Shown here: piece by piece, positions 38,898-47,634 of the stretch | How positions within the stretch are numbered: the first letter of the stretch is position 1 | Layout of the letters: each line of letters begins with the position of its first letter | NCBI RefSeq assembly: GCF_001613265.1 | Contig: NZ_BDCA01000001.1 | Span: 434,001-498,000 of the forward strand | Source of the DNA: Nocardia vermiculata NBRC 100427 | GTDB lineage: Bacteria; Actinomycetota; Actinomycetes; Mycobacteriales; Mycobacteriaceae | Length of the DNA stretch: 64,000 nucleotides | Direction: 5' to 3' | Made by a program: the position numbers and the translations under genes | The notes under the pieces: generated by a model | Told to the model about the DNA's origin: nothing | Databases searched by the model: none | The model's input: the letters and a program-made list of their open reading frames with translations, nothing else

Positions 38898-39947
38898 GTG
38901 CCGTATTCTCGGTTCGAATCCATCGGCGCATATCTACCGGAAAAATCGGTCACCACGGAGGAATTGATAGCTCGGCTCGCGGTACCACCGGCGTTCGACG
39001 TGGAAAAGATCACAGGCGTGCGTGAACGCCGCGTCCACGACACACGACCCGAGTCCTACGAGGATTCCTTCACGCTGGCCGGAAAGGCACTCGACGACTG
39101 TCTTTCCAGGTCACAGTATGCAGGATCGGATATCGACGTGCTGATATCCACCTCGATCACTCGCAGCAAAGATGGCACCAGAATGTATATGGAGCCGTCG
39201 TTCGCCTCCGCGCTGGCACGACGGATCGGTGCCGAGAATGCGATTACTTTCGACCTGTCCAATGCATGCGCAGGAATGCTCAGCGGCACCTACATTCTCG
39301 ATCGAATGATCCGTTCCGGAATGGTCCGAAACGGCATTGTCGTCAGTGGCGAAGCGATTACTCCGATCGCCGATACTGCCGTACGGGAAATTTCCGAAAA
39401 ATATGATCTGCAGTTCGCTTCGCTGACCGTGGGCGACTCCGCAGCCGCCGTCGTGCTCGACCCATCGGTGGACGAGTCCGACCGCATCGACTACATCGAA
39501 CTGGTCACGGCCTCGGAGTTCTCCCACCTGTGCCTGGGTATGCCCAGCGACAAATCCTCCGGCGTGGCCCTGTACACCGACAACCGCAAAATGCACAACG
39601 AGGCGCGGTTCCTGGTGTGGACCGATACGCAGCGCATGTTCTACGAGAAGCGCGGAACCGCCTTCGCCGAGGAGAACTTCGACTACATCATCCACCACCA
39701 GTTCGGTGCGGCCGCGGTGCCGTTCATGAACGCTCTCGCCGAGCGCGAGTTCGAAACCCCGATGCCGCCCGATCTCAATGTCATCTCCGAGTACGGGAAC
39801 ACCTCCAGCACGTCACATTTCATCGTCCTGCACGACCACCTGCGCCGCGGAGAAATCCCGGACGGGTCGAAGTTGCTGATGGTTCCGGCCGCCTCGGGTG
39901 TGGTCGGCGGCTTCCTGTCCACCACGATTTCGTCTCTGAAGGTCTGA
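38898..39947 (+). CDS. nltA: OleA/FabH-like thiolase, catalytic subunit (NltA-like)
   Basis: 349 residues, thiolase superfamily. Active Cys124 in TFDLSNACAGML, His in YIIHHQFGAA (about 266-267) and Asn301 in SEYGNTSSTS form the FabH/OleA triad; E99 in MEPSFA corresponds to the glutamate OleA uses across its dimer. In OleA and the nocardiolactone and lipstatin systems this fold joins two acyl-CoAs head to head into a 2-alkyl-3-ketoacid. GTG start after CAGGAGGGG. First gene of an eight-gene operon; nltB follows after 10 nt. The first ~500 bp have lower GC than the rest of the operon. Confidence 0.87.
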   Translation: MPYSRFESIGAYLPEKSVTTEELIARLAVPPAFDVEKITGVRERRVHDTRPESYEDSFTLAGKALDDCLSRSQYAGSDIDVLISTSITRSKDGTRMYMEPSFASALARRIGAENAITFDLSNACAGMLSGTYILDRMIRSGMVRNGIVVSGEAITPIADTAVREISEKYDLQFASLTVGDSAAAVVLDPSVDESDRIDYIELVTASEFSHLCLGMPSDKSSGVALYTDNRKMHNEARFLVWTDTQRMFYEKRGTAFAEENFDYIIHHQFGAAAVPFMNALAEREFETPMPPDLNVISEYGNTSSTSHFIVLHDHLRRGEIPDGSKLLMVPAASGVVGGFLSTTISSLKV

Positions 39948-39957
39948 GGTACTGCGC

Positions 39958-40866
39958 ATGGGCGTACGCATCGCATCCACCGGAATCAGCCGCGCGAACG
40001 GCACATTCAGCATCGTCGAGCACAGCGGCCGGGCCGCGCGGCACAGCCTGGAGCGGGCCGGAGTCACACCGAGCCAAGTCGGTGTGCTCATCAACACCGG
40101 AATCTTCCGCGATTCCAATACCGTGGAACCCGCGGTCGCCGCGCTGATCCAGAAGGAGGCCGGCATCGGGCTGGACTACGAGTTCGGCGATCCGCGCTCG
40201 TTCTCCTTCGATCTGATGAACGGCGCCACCGGCGTGCTCAACGCGGTCCAGGTCGCGCAGTCGATCCTCGAGACCGCCGGTGCCGGGCATGTTCTGATCG
40301 TCTCCGGCGACACCCACCCTTCGCTCACCCGCTCGGCAGCCGACGACGAATTCCCCTACGCGACCTCCGGTGGCGCCCTGCTGCTCGAATATGCCGACGG
40401 CACCGCGGGTTTCGACCGCGTACACACCGTCAACGGCGACGGCGGCCCGCTGGTGGAGTCCTACGTGGACACCGCCACCATGGGCACCGTCGGCCGCGGG
40501 CTGATGACGGTGGAACGCGAGCCCGGCTACGAGAGCCGGCTGCTGGAGATCGCGACCGAAGCGGGCCGCCGGGCCCTCGATGCCGTCGCCGGCGTCGATC
40601 CCGCCACCACCGTCCTGATCTCCTCCACACCGACGCCGAAGTTCCCGCACCTGCTGGCCGATGCGCTCGGCCTCGGCGCGGTACGCACCCCCGATCTGTC
40701 CGAGGGCGATCCGCACACCGCTGCCCTGCCGCTGGCCTACCACTCTGCGGTGGAAGAGGATTCGCTGTCGGCGTACACCACCGTACTGTTCGTGGCGGCC
40801 GGTGCGGGGCCCTCCGCGGCCGCTGCGATCTACCGGTTGCCGGCGCCTGCCGATATCCCGGCATGA
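39958..40866 (+). CDS. nltB: OleA/FabH-like partner lacking the catalytic cysteine (NltB-like)
   Basis: 302 residues, shorter than nltA because it starts at the second strand (MGVRIASTGISRANGTFSIVEHSGRAA). At the Cys position it reads FDLMNGATGVLN: Ala90 replaces Cys, so it cannot load an acyl chain. E57 in NTVEPAVAAL matches the OleA glutamate that reaches into the neighbouring active site. This pattern fits a heterodimer in which NltA supplies the Cys-His-Asn triad and NltB the base, as described for LstA/LstB of lipstatin. Stop overlaps the nltC start (ATGA). Confidence 0.85.
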   Translation: MGVRIASTGISRANGTFSIVEHSGRAARHSLERAGVTPSQVGVLINTGIFRDSNTVEPAVAALIQKEAGIGLDYEFGDPRSFSFDLMNGATGVLNAVQVAQSILETAGAGHVLIVSGDTHPSLTRSAADDEFPYATSGGALLLEYADGTAGFDRVHTVNGDGGPLVESYVDTATMGTVGRGLMTVEREPGYESRLLEIATEAGRRALDAVAGVDPATTVLISSTPTPKFPHLLADALGLGAVRTPDLSEGDPHTAALPLAYHSAVEEDSLSAYTTVLFVAAGAGPSAAAAIYRLPAPADIPA

Positions 40867-42533
40867 GCGGAACCTACTGGCAGGCGATCGACCGGTTCCG
40901 GGACGTCGTCGCGGCCGAACCCAGCCGAGTAGCAGTGCATTTCAGCGATGCAAACCGGGCCGGGGATCCGCAGTACCGTTCGCTGAGTTACGCCGAGCTC
41001 GATCAATGGTCCGACACGATCGCCGAACGGCTCGACGCCGCAGGGGTGGGTAGCAGCACCCGGACCATCGTGCTGGTGTTACCCGGCCCCGAGCTCTACG
41101 CCGTCATGCTGGGGCTGCTGAAGATCGGTGCGGTGCCCGTGGTCATCGATCCCGGGATGGGGCTACGCCGCATGCTGCGCTGCCTGCAGGCCGCCGACGC
41201 CGAAGCGTTCATCGGCATCCCGCAAGCTCATGCGGCCCGGGTGCTGTTCCGGTGGTACTTCCGGGACGTCCGTGTCGCGGTCACGGTCGGGCGACGCTGG
41301 TTCTGGCGCGGCCACACCCTCGACTCCTGGGGTCGCCGTCCCGAGGCTCCGGCACCGCGGCGCACCCCGGGCGCTGCCGAGGATCTGTTGCTCATCGCGT
41401 TCACCACCGGCAGCACCGGACCCGCCAAGGCGGTGGAGATGACCCACGGCAACCTGTCGGCGATGATCGAACAGGTCCATGCCGCACGCGACCACATCGC
41501 GCCACACACCTCACTGATCACACTGCCGCTGGTCGGTATCCTCGATCTGCTGCTCGGATCCAGATGTGTGCTGCCGCCACTGATTCCGAGCAAGGTCGGA
41601 TCCACCGATCCGGCCCATGTCGCCGCGGCGATCCGGACCTTCGGGGTACGCACGTTGTTCGCCTCCCCCGCGGTGTTGATCCCGCTGCTGCGTCACCTGC
41701 AACAGTCCGGAACCGAACTGCCGACGCTGGGCAGCATCTACTCCGGTGGTGCCCCGGTCCCGGACTGGTGTATCGCGGGCCTGCGTGACGTACTGGCCGA
41801 CGAGGTCCGCATCTACGCCGGCTACGGCTCCACCGAAGCGCTGCCCATGTCGATGATCGAATCGCGGGAGCTGCTGGCCGGTCCCGCCGAACGGGCACGG
41901 ACCGGAGCGGGTACCTGCATCGGCCGGCCCGCCGACCGGATCCGGGCGCGAGTCGTCGCGATCACCGACGATCCGCTGCCCACCTGGACGCAGGTGCGAG
42001 CGCGCGAGGACGAACTCGAGGGTACCCGCCGGATCGGTGAACTGGTGGTGACCGGACCGAATGTGAGCACCCGGTACTACTGGCCTGCGGCAGCGAACAC
42101 GACGGGCAAGATCGTCGACGGCGATACCGTGTGGCATCGCACCGGTGATCTGGCCTGGATCGACGACGCGGACCGGATCTGGTTCTGCGGCCGGAAATCC
42201 CAGCGTGTCAGCACATCGGCCGGGCTCCTGTTCACCGTGCAGATCGAGCAGATCTTCAACGCCGTGCCGGGGGTGGCCCGCACCGCACTGGTCGGGGTCG
42301 GCGCACCCGGTGCGCAGCAGCCGGTGCTCTGCGTGGAACCGGATCCCGACGCCGACCGGACCGATGTGCTGAAGGGGTTACGTGCCCGCGGTGCCGAATA
42401 CCCGCTCACCGAGCCGATCACGGAGTTCCTGTGTCATCCGCAGTTCCCGGTGGACATCCGCCACAACGCCAAGATCGGGCGGGAACAGCTCGCCCGCTGG
42501 GCCGAGGCGCAACTCCGGAAGGACGCCCGATGA
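40863..42533 (+). CDS. nltC: OleC-type beta-lactone synthetase (NltC-like)
   Basis: 556 residues, ANL adenylating superfamily. Motifs: IAFTTGSTGPAKAVEMTHGNLSAM (phosphate loop), YAGYGSTEALPMS, WHRTGDLAWIDDADRIWFCGRKSQRV and the C-terminal lysine in RHNAKIGREQL. The phrase GAVPVVIDPGMGLRRMLRCLQAADAEAFIGIPQAHAARV is the OleC-specific version of the region that in acyl-CoA ligases handles CoA. OleC activates a 3-hydroxyacid with ATP and closes it to a beta-lactone without CoA. The stop overlaps the next gene. Confidence 0.87.
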   Translation: MSGTYWQAIDRFRDVVAAEPSRVAVHFSDANRAGDPQYRSLSYAELDQWSDTIAERLDAAGVGSSTRTIVLVLPGPELYAVMLGLLKIGAVPVVIDPGMGLRRMLRCLQAADAEAFIGIPQAHAARVLFRWYFRDVRVAVTVGRRWFWRGHTLDSWGRRPEAPAPRRTPGAAEDLLLIAFTTGSTGPAKAVEMTHGNLSAMIEQVHAARDHIAPHTSLITLPLVGILDLLLGSRCVLPPLIPSKVGSTDPAHVAAAIRTFGVRTLFASPAVLIPLLRHLQQSGTELPTLGSIYSGGAPVPDWCIAGLRDVLADEVRIYAGYGSTEALPMSMIESRELLAGPAERARTGAGTCIGRPADRIRARVVAITDDPLPTWTQVRAREDELEGTRRIGELVVTGPNVSTRYYWPAAANTTGKIVDGDTVWHRTGDLAWIDDADRIWFCGRKSQRVSTSAGLLFTVQIEQIFNAVPGVARTALVGVGAPGAQQPVLCVEPDPDADRTDVLKGLRARGAEYPLTEPITEFLCHPQFPVDIRHNAKIGREQLARWAEAQLRKDAR

Positions 42534-42820
42534 AAGTCCTGCTCCTGCGCCTGATTCCGATCGCGGGCTGGCTGTACCTGCTGGCGGGGCCGAAGGTGCT
42601 GGGCCGGTCCCCGCTGCTGCGCACACTGTGGTGGATCGACGCGGTACTCAGCATCGGAGTGCACGCGGCACAGATTCCCGCCGCGCTGCGGGCTACCACG
42701 GGCAGTGGCCGCTCCCGGCTGCACACCGCGGTCATGACCCAGCTCTTCGGACTGACCTGGTGGCGGACGCAACCGGGCACTGCCGGCGAACACGATGACG
42801 ACGGAAAGGCCCGGTCATGA
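42530..42820 (+). CDS. small membrane protein in the nlt-like operon
   Basis: 96 residues, ATG overlapping the nltC stop and stop overlapping the nltD start (both ATGA). Two or three hydrophobic segments: LLLRLIPIAGWLYLLAGPKVLG, LLRTLWWIDAVLSIGVHAAQIP and AVMTQLFGLTWW; the C-terminus is charged. It resembles the small DUF1145/YhhL-type membrane proteins in size and layout, but I cannot assign a family. Its coupling to both neighbours argues for a role in the pathway, perhaps membrane tethering of the synthetase. Confidence 0.75.
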   Translation: MKVLLLRLIPIAGWLYLLAGPKVLGRSPLLRTLWWIDAVLSIGVHAAQIPAALRATTGSGRSRLHTAVMTQLFGLTWWRTQPGTAGEHDDDGKARS

Positions 42821-43857
42821 GGGCACTGGTCACCGGTGCGTCCGGATTTCTCGGCGGTGCGCTGGTGCGGCGTCTGGTCAGCGACGGCGGACACGAGGTG
42901 ACCGTCCTGGCCCGGCCCACCAGCAAACTGGGTGATCTCACCGGACTCGACGGCGTGCGGGTCGCCTACGGTGATCTCACCGACGAAGCCTCTCTGGCGC
43001 GCGCCTGCGCCGGCGTCGACGTGGTCTTCCACAGCGCCGCCCGCGTCGACGAGCGTGGCACCCGGGAACAGTTCCGGAACGAGAACGTGCGCGGCACCGA
43101 GGCATTGCTGCGCTGCGCCCGTGCGGCCGGAGCCGGTCGTTTCGTCTTCATCTCCAGCCCTAGCGCGCTGATGGACCGGGACGGCGGCGACCAGCTCGAG
43201 ATCGACGAATCGGTGCCTTATCCGCGGCGGTATCTGAATCTGTACTCCGAGACGAAGGCGGCCGCCGAACGTGCCGTCCTGGCCGCGAACGCCGACGGGT
43301 TCACCACCTGTGCGCTGCGTCCGCGCGCGATCTGGGGTGCGGGCGACCGGTCCGGGCCGATCGTGCGCCTGCTCGGCCGCACCGCACAGGGGCGGCTACC
43401 CGATCTGTCGTTCGGCAGGTCCGTGCAGGCCTCACTGTGTCATGTCGACAATGTCGTGCACGCCTGCCTCGGCGCCGCCGCCTCCGATCGGGTGGGCGGT
43501 AAGGCCTACTTCCTCGCCGACGCCGAGCACACCGACGTGTGGGCATTCCTGGCCGAGGTGGCGACCGGGCTCGGCTACGCACCTCCCAGCCGGACACCCG
43601 ACCGCCGAGTGCTCGATGCCGCAGTGGCAGTGATCGACACGGTCTGGCGGGTACCGGTGATCGCGCGACGCTGGTCACCACCGCTGTCCCGGTACGTCGT
43701 GGCACTGATGACGCGCAGCGCCACCTACGACACCGGCGCCGCGACACGGGATTTCGGATACGCGCCGATCATGGACCGGGATCGTGGCCTGGAATTGTTC
43801 CTGGCCTGGCTCGAATCCGAAGGCGGCGTCGAACATCTCACTCGCGGCCTGCACTGA
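42817..43857 (+). CDS. nltD: OleD-type NAD(P)-dependent 2-alkyl-3-ketoacid reductase (NltD-like)
   Basis: 346 residues, extended SDR of the 3-beta-hydroxysteroid-dehydrogenase group. Nucleotide loop TGASGFLGG (residues 6-14), active site Y143-x3-K147 in LNLYSETKAAAE with the partner Ser in FISSPSA. OleD/NltD reduces the ketoacid made by the OleA-like pair to the hydroxyacid that the lactone synthetase uses. Twenty nt separate it from the acyltransferase gene. Confidence 0.87.
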   Translation: MRALVTGASGFLGGALVRRLVSDGGHEVTVLARPTSKLGDLTGLDGVRVAYGDLTDEASLARACAGVDVVFHSAARVDERGTREQFRNENVRGTEALLRCARAAGAGRFVFISSPSALMDRDGGDQLEIDESVPYPRRYLNLYSETKAAAERAVLAANADGFTTCALRPRAIWGAGDRSGPIVRLLGRTAQGRLPDLSFGRSVQASLCHVDNVVHACLGAAASDRVGGKAYFLADAEHTDVWAFLAEVATGLGYAPPSRTPDRRVLDAAVAVIDTVWRVPVIARRWSPPLSRYVVALMTRSATYDTGAATRDFGYAPIMDRDRGLELFLAWLESEGGVEHLTRGLH

Positions 43858-43877
43858 CCGACTTCCAGGAGCCCAGC

Positions 43878-45071
43878 ATGAGCACCGCCTTCCGGCGCCG
43901 GATCTCCCCCACCGAGCGTATGTACTTCCCCATGCGCGATATGGCGCCTCCGTTCCTGATGCAGCTGGCGATCCCCGGAACCGGCAGTCTCGACGCCGAC
44001 CGGTTGCGCGCTGCCGTCGCCACCGCCGCGTCCGCTTGTCCCGGGGCGCGGCTGCGGCGCGACGGCAAATACTGGGTGGATACCGGTGTTGCTCCGGCAG
44101 TGCGTGAAATCTCCGGGCACACTCCGGTTTACGACCGGCTCGAAGCCGACCCGGTGCTCTGCTCCCCGATTGCTCCGACCCCGGAAACCACCTGTGAAGT
44201 ACTGCTCCTGACCGGTGACCCGGTGACCGTGATCTTCCGGGTGTTCCACGGCGTGATGGACGGCATGGGCATGGTGATCTGGGCACGCAGCGTGCTCGCC
44301 GCCCTCCGTGGTGACCGGCCCGAGCGGTTCGCCGATCCCGTTGCCGACCGGGAATTGGTACGGCGACTCGGCGCCCCCGGGCGGCCCACAGCGATGATCC
44401 CGCGTTTCCGGTCCGCGGCCGGCCACGGTCGGCAGCACGCCGATCTGCCCCGGCATCTGCTGCGCCGGCGCACCATCGCCGCCGCCGTACCCGGGGCGGT
44501 CGCCCGGGTGTCGGCGCTGCTTGCCGACCACGCGGGCACCACCGCGCGCATCATGGTGCCGGTGGATCTGCGCCGCCACGATCCGCAGCTGCGGTCGACG
44601 GCGAATCTGGCATTGCCACTGTTCCTCGACATCCGGCCCGGCGAACAGTGGCTGCAGGTCCGCGACCGCATGCGCGCCGGACTGCGCGACCGGACCGAAC
44701 TCGACCAGCTGGCCGCCAGTGCGATCGCCGGTGCACCACATCCGGTCAGCCGCACCGTATTGCGCGCGACGAATGCACTCGGGGCCCGCTTCGGCCGCAA
44801 TCTGGCATCGGCAACGGTCTCGCACATGGGTCGATTCGATGCGGCCGAACTCGCCGTGCCCGGGTGGTCGCCCACCTCGGTGCTGGTGCTGCCGCAGCAC
44901 AGTGTGGCGATGCCGCTGCTGTTCGCGATGGTGGAGTTCGACGGGCGCACCGAGCTGACGGTCTCGGCCCGAGGCGGCGCCGGGATCGAGCAGCGGCTGG
45001 AGGTGTTGCTCGATCGCATCGTCGCGGAGTTGGAGAGTGCGGCACCGCAACCGGATTCGGTGTCCCCGTGA
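43878..45071 (+). CDS. condensation-domain/PapA-like acyltransferase (HxxxD)
   Basis: 397 residues from ATG 43878 (AGGAG 7 nt before). H124-GVM-D128-G in RVFHGVMDGMGM is the HxxxD motif of CoA-dependent acyltransferases (NRPS condensation domains, PapA, wax ester synthases). Further family features are IMVPVDLRRHDPQLRSTANLALPLFL (the DFG-like latch region) and SVLVLPQHSVAMPL. It could acylate a hydroxyl of the lipid product or move an acyl chain; lipstatin has a comparable tailoring need. Substrates cannot be read from sequence. Stop overlaps the MMPL gene (GTGA). Confidence 0.8.
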   Translation: MSTAFRRRISPTERMYFPMRDMAPPFLMQLAIPGTGSLDADRLRAAVATAASACPGARLRRDGKYWVDTGVAPAVREISGHTPVYDRLEADPVLCSPIAPTPETTCEVLLLTGDPVTVIFRVFHGVMDGMGMVIWARSVLAALRGDRPERFADPVADRELVRRLGAPGRPTAMIPRFRSAAGHGRQHADLPRHLLRRRTIAAAVPGAVARVSALLADHAGTTARIMVPVDLRRHDPQLRSTANLALPLFLDIRPGEQWLQVRDRMRAGLRDRTELDQLAASAIAGAPHPVSRTVLRATNALGARFGRNLASATVSHMGRFDAAELAVPGWSPTSVLVLPQHSVAMPLLFAMVEFDGRTELTVSARGGAGIEQRLEVLLDRIVAELESAAPQPDSVSP

Positions 45072-47212
45072 GCCGCTGGGCGCGGCTGGTCGGCTCCCGG
45101 CCGAAGCTGGTGTTGCTGGCCGCAATCGCGGTGGCGGTGCTGGCGGGACTGTTCGGCGCGGATGTACAACAGCGGGTGAGCGCCGCCGGATTCGCCGATC
45201 CGGGCAGTGAATCCGCACTGGTCGACGAGGTGGTCACCGCCGGCCTGGGCCGGCAGAACCCGGATGTGATCGCGATCTACACCGCTCCCGAGGGCCGGAG
45301 CCTGGACAGCCTGGGCCCGCGTGTGCAGCAGGCCGTCGACGGGATCGATCCGGCATTGCTGGCCGAACCGGTGCAGACCTATTGGAACAATGCGCCGCCG
45401 CGCCAGCGCTTTCTGCGTTCGGACGACGGACGGCAGGGGCTGGCGGTCGTCTTCGCGGCGGGCGACGACAATCAGCGTATCGCCGCCTACCGCGAGATCG
45501 CCGATTCGTTGCGGATCCCGCAGGTGCAGGTCACTTTCACCGGATACAGTGCGCTCGCGGACGAGGTTGCCACCCAATCGCGCCACGATCTGATTCTCGC
45601 CGAATCCCTGTCACTGCCGGTCACCCTCGCGATTCTGGTGCTGGTCTTCGGCGGCGTCGTCGCGGCCGGACTCCCACTGCTAATCGGGGTGCTCGCGGTA
45701 GTGGGTTCACTCGGCGCCGTGGGCGTGATCGCGCATGTCACCGAGGTCAGTGTGTTCGCGGTGAACGTGGCCTCCCTGCTGGGCCTCGGCCTGGCCATCG
45801 ACTACGGTCTGTTCGTGGTGACCCGTTTCCGCGAGGAGCTCGCCACGGGCGCCGACGTCCCCGCCGCGGTGGCCCGCACGATGGCTACCGCCGGTCGTAC
45901 GGTCGCATTTTCGGCGCTGCTGTTGGCCTGCGCATTCGCGGGCACCTTCGTTTTTCCGCAGGCGGTGCTGCGGTCGCTGGGTTTCGGTGCCGTCGCGGCG
46001 GTCCTGCTCGCAGCCGGCCTGTCGCTGACCGTGCTGCCGGCCGCGCTGACCCTGCTCGGGCATCGGATCGGTGCGTGGAGTTGGCGCACGGACGCCTTCG
46101 AGCGCGGGCAGCTGCGCACCCGACGCTGGTGGAGGCGGGTCGTCGACGCAGTGGTGCGGCGGCCCGGGATCGTCGCGGTCACGGTCGGCGGACTGCTCCT
46201 GGTGCTGGCAACACCGGTTCTCGGCGTCCGTCTCGGCGATGTGGACCATACGGCGCTCCCCGCGGGCAATGCGGTGCGGACCGGTGTCGATGAGCTCGCT
46301 GCACGATTCCCCGCGGCCGGCAGCGGCGCCACCGTGCTGCTGCGCGGCGACGGCGCTCCACCGAATTCCGCACCCACCGCCGCGGCGATCCGCGCCCTCG
46401 AAGACGTATCCGGTGTGCACGAGGTGATGCGCCTGGCCACCGTGGACGATGCGGTGGTCCTGCATGCCTCGCTCGACGATCCGGATCGTTCCGCGTCCGC
46501 GACCGAAACCGTCACGCGCATCAGAGATCTCGACCTTCCCGAAGGGGTGCGGATGCAGGTCGGTGGCGAATCCGCGGCCACCGTCGACAGTGTCGCGGCC
46601 ATCACCGCCAGGATGCCGTGGATGATCGCCGTCATGGTCGCGGCCACCCTGGTGCTGCTCGGGGTGGCCTTCCGGTCGGCGGTACTGCCGTTGAAGGCGG
46701 TGTTGCTGGCATTCCTCAGTCTGTCGGCGACCTTCGGTGTGCTCGCCTGGATCTTCTGGCAGGGGCACCTCGCCGATGTCCTGCAGGTGAGTGTGGGGCC
46801 GCTGTCCGCGGGCATGATGGTGCTGATCATCGCCGTGGTCTTCGGATTGTCGACCGATTACGAGGTGTTCCTGCTCTCCCGGATGGTGGAGGCCCGGCAG
46901 GCGGGGGCGACCACGGTCGACGCCGTGCGGTCGGGCACGGTGCATACCGCACGTGTCATCACCGCCGCTGCGCTGCTGCTGGTGTTCATCACCGGTGCGT
47001 TCACCTTGTCCCCGTTGACTCCGATGCGTTTTCTCGGGCTGGGCATGATCGTCGCGCTGATCATCGACGCCACCCTGGTGCGCATGCTGCTGGTTCCGGC
47101 ACTGGTCACCCTGATGGGCCCGGTGAACTGGTGGCCGATGCGACGCCCGGCGCCCGACCGTGCACCCGGTGATGGACGGGATGCGCCGCAGGGGGCAAGC
47201 TCGAGCGCATGA
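45068..47212 (+). CDS. MMPL family (RND) lipid exporter
   Basis: 714 residues, GTG start overlapping the previous stop. Two halves, each with one helix, a periplasmic loop and a five-helix bundle, 12 helices in all. First-half signature LLGLGLAIDYGLFVVTRFREEL, second-half VFGLSTDYEVFLLSRMVEA; the paired Asp-Tyr dipeptides form the proton relay of MmpL proteins. C-terminus is soluble (RRPAPDRAPGDG). Exports complex lipids; in this operon the likely cargo is the beta-lactone lipid, and it may give self-protection. Confidence 0.9.
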   Translation: MSRWARLVGSRPKLVLLAAIAVAVLAGLFGADVQQRVSAAGFADPGSESALVDEVVTAGLGRQNPDVIAIYTAPEGRSLDSLGPRVQQAVDGIDPALLAEPVQTYWNNAPPRQRFLRSDDGRQGLAVVFAAGDDNQRIAAYREIADSLRIPQVQVTFTGYSALADEVATQSRHDLILAESLSLPVTLAILVLVFGGVVAAGLPLLIGVLAVVGSLGAVGVIAHVTEVSVFAVNVASLLGLGLAIDYGLFVVTRFREELATGADVPAAVARTMATAGRTVAFSALLLACAFAGTFVFPQAVLRSLGFGAVAAVLLAAGLSLTVLPAALTLLGHRIGAWSWRTDAFERGQLRTRRWWRRVVDAVVRRPGIVAVTVGGLLLVLATPVLGVRLGDVDHTALPAGNAVRTGVDELAARFPAAGSGATVLLRGDGAPPNSAPTAAAIRALEDVSGVHEVMRLATVDDAVVLHASLDDPDRSASATETVTRIRDLDLPEGVRMQVGGESAATVDSVAAITARMPWMIAVMVAATLVLLGVAFRSAVLPLKAVLLAFLSLSATFGVLAWIFWQGHLADVLQVSVGPLSAGMMVLIIAVVFGLSTDYEVFLLSRMVEARQAGATTVDAVRSGTVHTARVITAAALLLVFITGAFTLSPLTPMRFLGLGMIVALIIDATLVRMLLVPALVTLMGPVNWWPMRRPAPDRAPGDGRDAPQGASSSA

Positions 47213-47628
47213 CCGATTCCGAAGTCTCCACCGATGTCGAGGGCACCACGCTGTTCCACAGCACCATGCCGTTCACGGCCGAACTGGGTGTCGAGGTTCT
47301 CGAGCACGGACCGAAACTGGTGCGCAGCCGGATCGCCTGGGACGAACGCCTGTGCACACTGGGTGGTGCACTGCACGGCGGAGTGCTGATGTCGCTGGCC
47401 GATGCCACCGCCGCCGTGTGCGCCTACCTGAACCTGCCGGACGGAGCACAGGGCACCACCACCGTGGAGTCCAAGACGAATTTCCTGCGCGCGGTCCGGT
47501 CCGGATACGCGGTGGCCTCGTCCACGCCGCTGCACGCCGGCCGCAGCTTCATCGTCGTGGAGACCGAAATCCACAACGACGCGGCACAGCTGGTCGGCAA
47601 GGTGACCCAGACCCAAGCCGTGCTCTGA
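47209..47628 (+). CDS. PaaI-type hotdog thioesterase
   Basis: 139 residues, ATG overlapping the MMPL stop (ATGA). Hotdog fold: LCTLGGALHGGVLMSLADATAAVCAY carries the HGG motif and catalytic Asp of PaaI enzymes, followed by TTVESKTNFLRAVRSG. Hydrolyses acyl-CoA thioesters. As last gene of the operon it could free a stalled acyl-CoA or release a precursor chain (inference). Convergent with the quinone reductase gene. Confidence 0.88.
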   Translation: MTDSEVSTDVEGTTLFHSTMPFTAELGVEVLEHGPKLVRSRIAWDERLCTLGGALHGGVLMSLADATAAVCAYLNLPDGAQGTTTVESKTNFLRAVRSGYAVASSTPLHAGRSFIVVETEIHNDAAQLVGKVTQTQAVL

Positions 47629-47634
47629 GGCCGC

